64,000 nt of DNA, taken from NCBI GenBank assembly GCA_023458055.1, contig JAEXAW010000022.1:1-64000 (forward strand), written 5' to 3'. The position numbers were made by a program, and so were the translations under genes. The notes below the pieces were generated by a model. The model was not told where the DNA came from, ran no database searches, and was given only the letters and a program-made list of their open reading frames with translations. Source of the DNA: Pseudomonadota bacterium (GTDB lineage: Bacteria > Pseudomonadota > Alphaproteobacteria > Sphingomonadales > Sphingomonadaceae). Shown in pieces: positions 63,298 through 64,000 of the stretch (position 1 is the first letter of the stretch; each line of letters opens with the position of its first letter).

Positions 63298-64000
63298 AGG
63301 AAGCGCACCATTACCCACGAGGCAAGGCCGGCAAGACCGAGCAGCATCACGAGTGCATAATTATAGAGATAACCGGACTGGAAGCGCCCTGCCCAGCGGC
63401 TGTAAACGACGACTGCATCCGACACGCCATCGGGTCCGAGACCATCGATGACCTTCTTGTCGCCCTTCCAGAACAAGCGGCCAAGCGCGAAGGCGGGCTT
63501 CACGAAGATCGCGTTGTAAAGCTCGTCGAAATACCATTTATGGTAGAGGAAATCGTAGAGCACATGGAATTGCGCAACGAAGCGTGACGGGATCGACGGG
63601 TTGCGGATATAGCTGTTCCACGCGAGATACAGGCCAACCAGCATCACCAACCCCGGGGTCAGTTTGACCCACAGCGGCACAGCATGCATTTCGTGGATCA
63701 GATGCTCGCTAAAGGCGAGGCTGCCCTGCCAGAAATGCCCGGTTCCTTCGCTGATAAATTCATGATGGAACACAAAGCCCGCAAAGATCGCGCCGAGCGT
63801 CAGCACGCCAAGCGGGATCAGCATCGAGAGCGGGCTTTCATGCGGGTGATAGCCGCCAGTGCCTTCCACGGCATGGCCGTGACCATGTGCATCATGGCTA
63901 TGATCGTCATGATGATCACCATGCCCATGCGCGTCATGCACCGCGTGCTGGATATGCTCGGAAGCCGCCCAGCGCGCTTTCCCGAAAAAGGTCAGGAAGA
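63294..64000 (-). CDS. nuoL: NADH-quinone oxidoreductase subunit L, C-terminal part
   Basis: The last ~235 residues of NuoL, the largest proton-pumping complex I subunit. The frame stays open to the right edge (LTFFGKARWAASEHIQHAV), so the start is outside the window. A histidine-rich cytoplasmic-type loop (HDAHGHGDHHDDHSHD) is followed by membrane helices and the long lateral C-terminal helix region. It overlaps nuoM by four bases. Confidence 0.94.
   Translation of the reverse strand, partial: FLTFFGKARWAASEHIQHAVHDAHGHGDHHDDHSHDAHGHGHAVEGTGGYHPHESPLSMLIPLGVLTLGAIFAGFVFHHEFISEGTGHFWQGSLAFSEHLIHEMHAVPLWVKLTPGLVMLVGLYLAWNSYIRNPSIPSRFVAQFHVLYDFLYHKWYFDELYNAIFVKPAFALGRLFWKGDKKVIDGLGPDGVSDAVVVYSRWAGRFQSGYLYNYALVMLLGLAGLASWVMVRFL

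Noticed and set aside
61750..63360. 536-codon open frame on the + strand across nuoM
   Set aside because: It is the antisense shadow of nuoM, whose membrane-protein sequence and motifs are unmistakable; the antisense product is low-complexity Arg/His/Glu-rich.
1..64000. CRISPR arrays, insertion sequences with transposases, rRNA genes
   Set aside because: I looked for regularly spaced repeats, transposase motifs and rRNA-like sequence and found none.

Overview
The window comes from an alphaproteobacterium, almost certainly a member of the Sphingomonadales. The basis is the block dusB-ntrB-ntrC-ntrY-ntrX-hfq-hflX, the Rnj-CoaX-BirA-NuoN-NuoM-NuoL order, and the fused ispDF. I cannot name a genus or strain from sequence alone.

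Region 1 (1 to about 13.8 kb) is the transfer part of an integrative/conjugative or plasmid-derived element, all on the + strand and visibly GC-rich. It holds the 3' end of a TraG coupling protein, a ribbon-helix-helix protein and a complete P-type (Trb) type IV secretion operon, trbB-C-D-E-J-K-L-F-G-I, mostly joined by ATGA-type overlaps. A DUF2274 gene, an unknown gene, a TumE-like/helix-turn-helix toxin-antitoxin-type pair and a large serine recombinase follow. An in-frame TAA interrupts the recombinase, so it is called a pseudogene.

Region 2 (about 13.8 to 25.6 kb) looks like a second, mobilisable island that carries no secretion channel of its own. It has MobC, a relaxase, an AT-rich restriction-modification pair (a two-domain adenine methylase plus a probable PD-(D/E)xK endonuclease), and a 555-base noncoding stretch packed with hairpins. 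Then come two unknown genes, a VirD4-like ATPase without membrane segments, and a second, intact serine recombinase. That recombinase reading frame ends inside tRNA-Ser(UGA), which is therefore the probable chromosomal junction. The other end of the element lies left of the window.

Region 3 (25.6 to 64 kb) is ordinary chromosome. It contains peptidoglycan enzymes (mltB, dacF), tmk-holB-metG-tatD-MBL hydrolase, mazG, hflX, a tandem-duplicated Hfq, the nitrogen-regulation cluster ntrXYCB with dusB, ispDF, pncC, ratA, lipA, a beta carbonic anhydrase and putP. These are followed by a CoA-ester lyase/MaoC pair, a CAU-anticodon tRNA (probably Ile2), a histidine kinase with a degenerate ATPase domain, an Lrp-type regulator, a periplasmic repeat protein and a large membrane-anchored coiled-coil protein. 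The window ends with DUF1467, rnj, coaX, birA and the distal end of the complex I operon (nuoN, nuoM, partial nuoL).

Working picture: the Trb channel of region 1 could export both elements, with region 2 bringing its own relaxase and coupling ATPase. The restriction system and the toxin-antitoxin-like pair would help keep the elements in the host.
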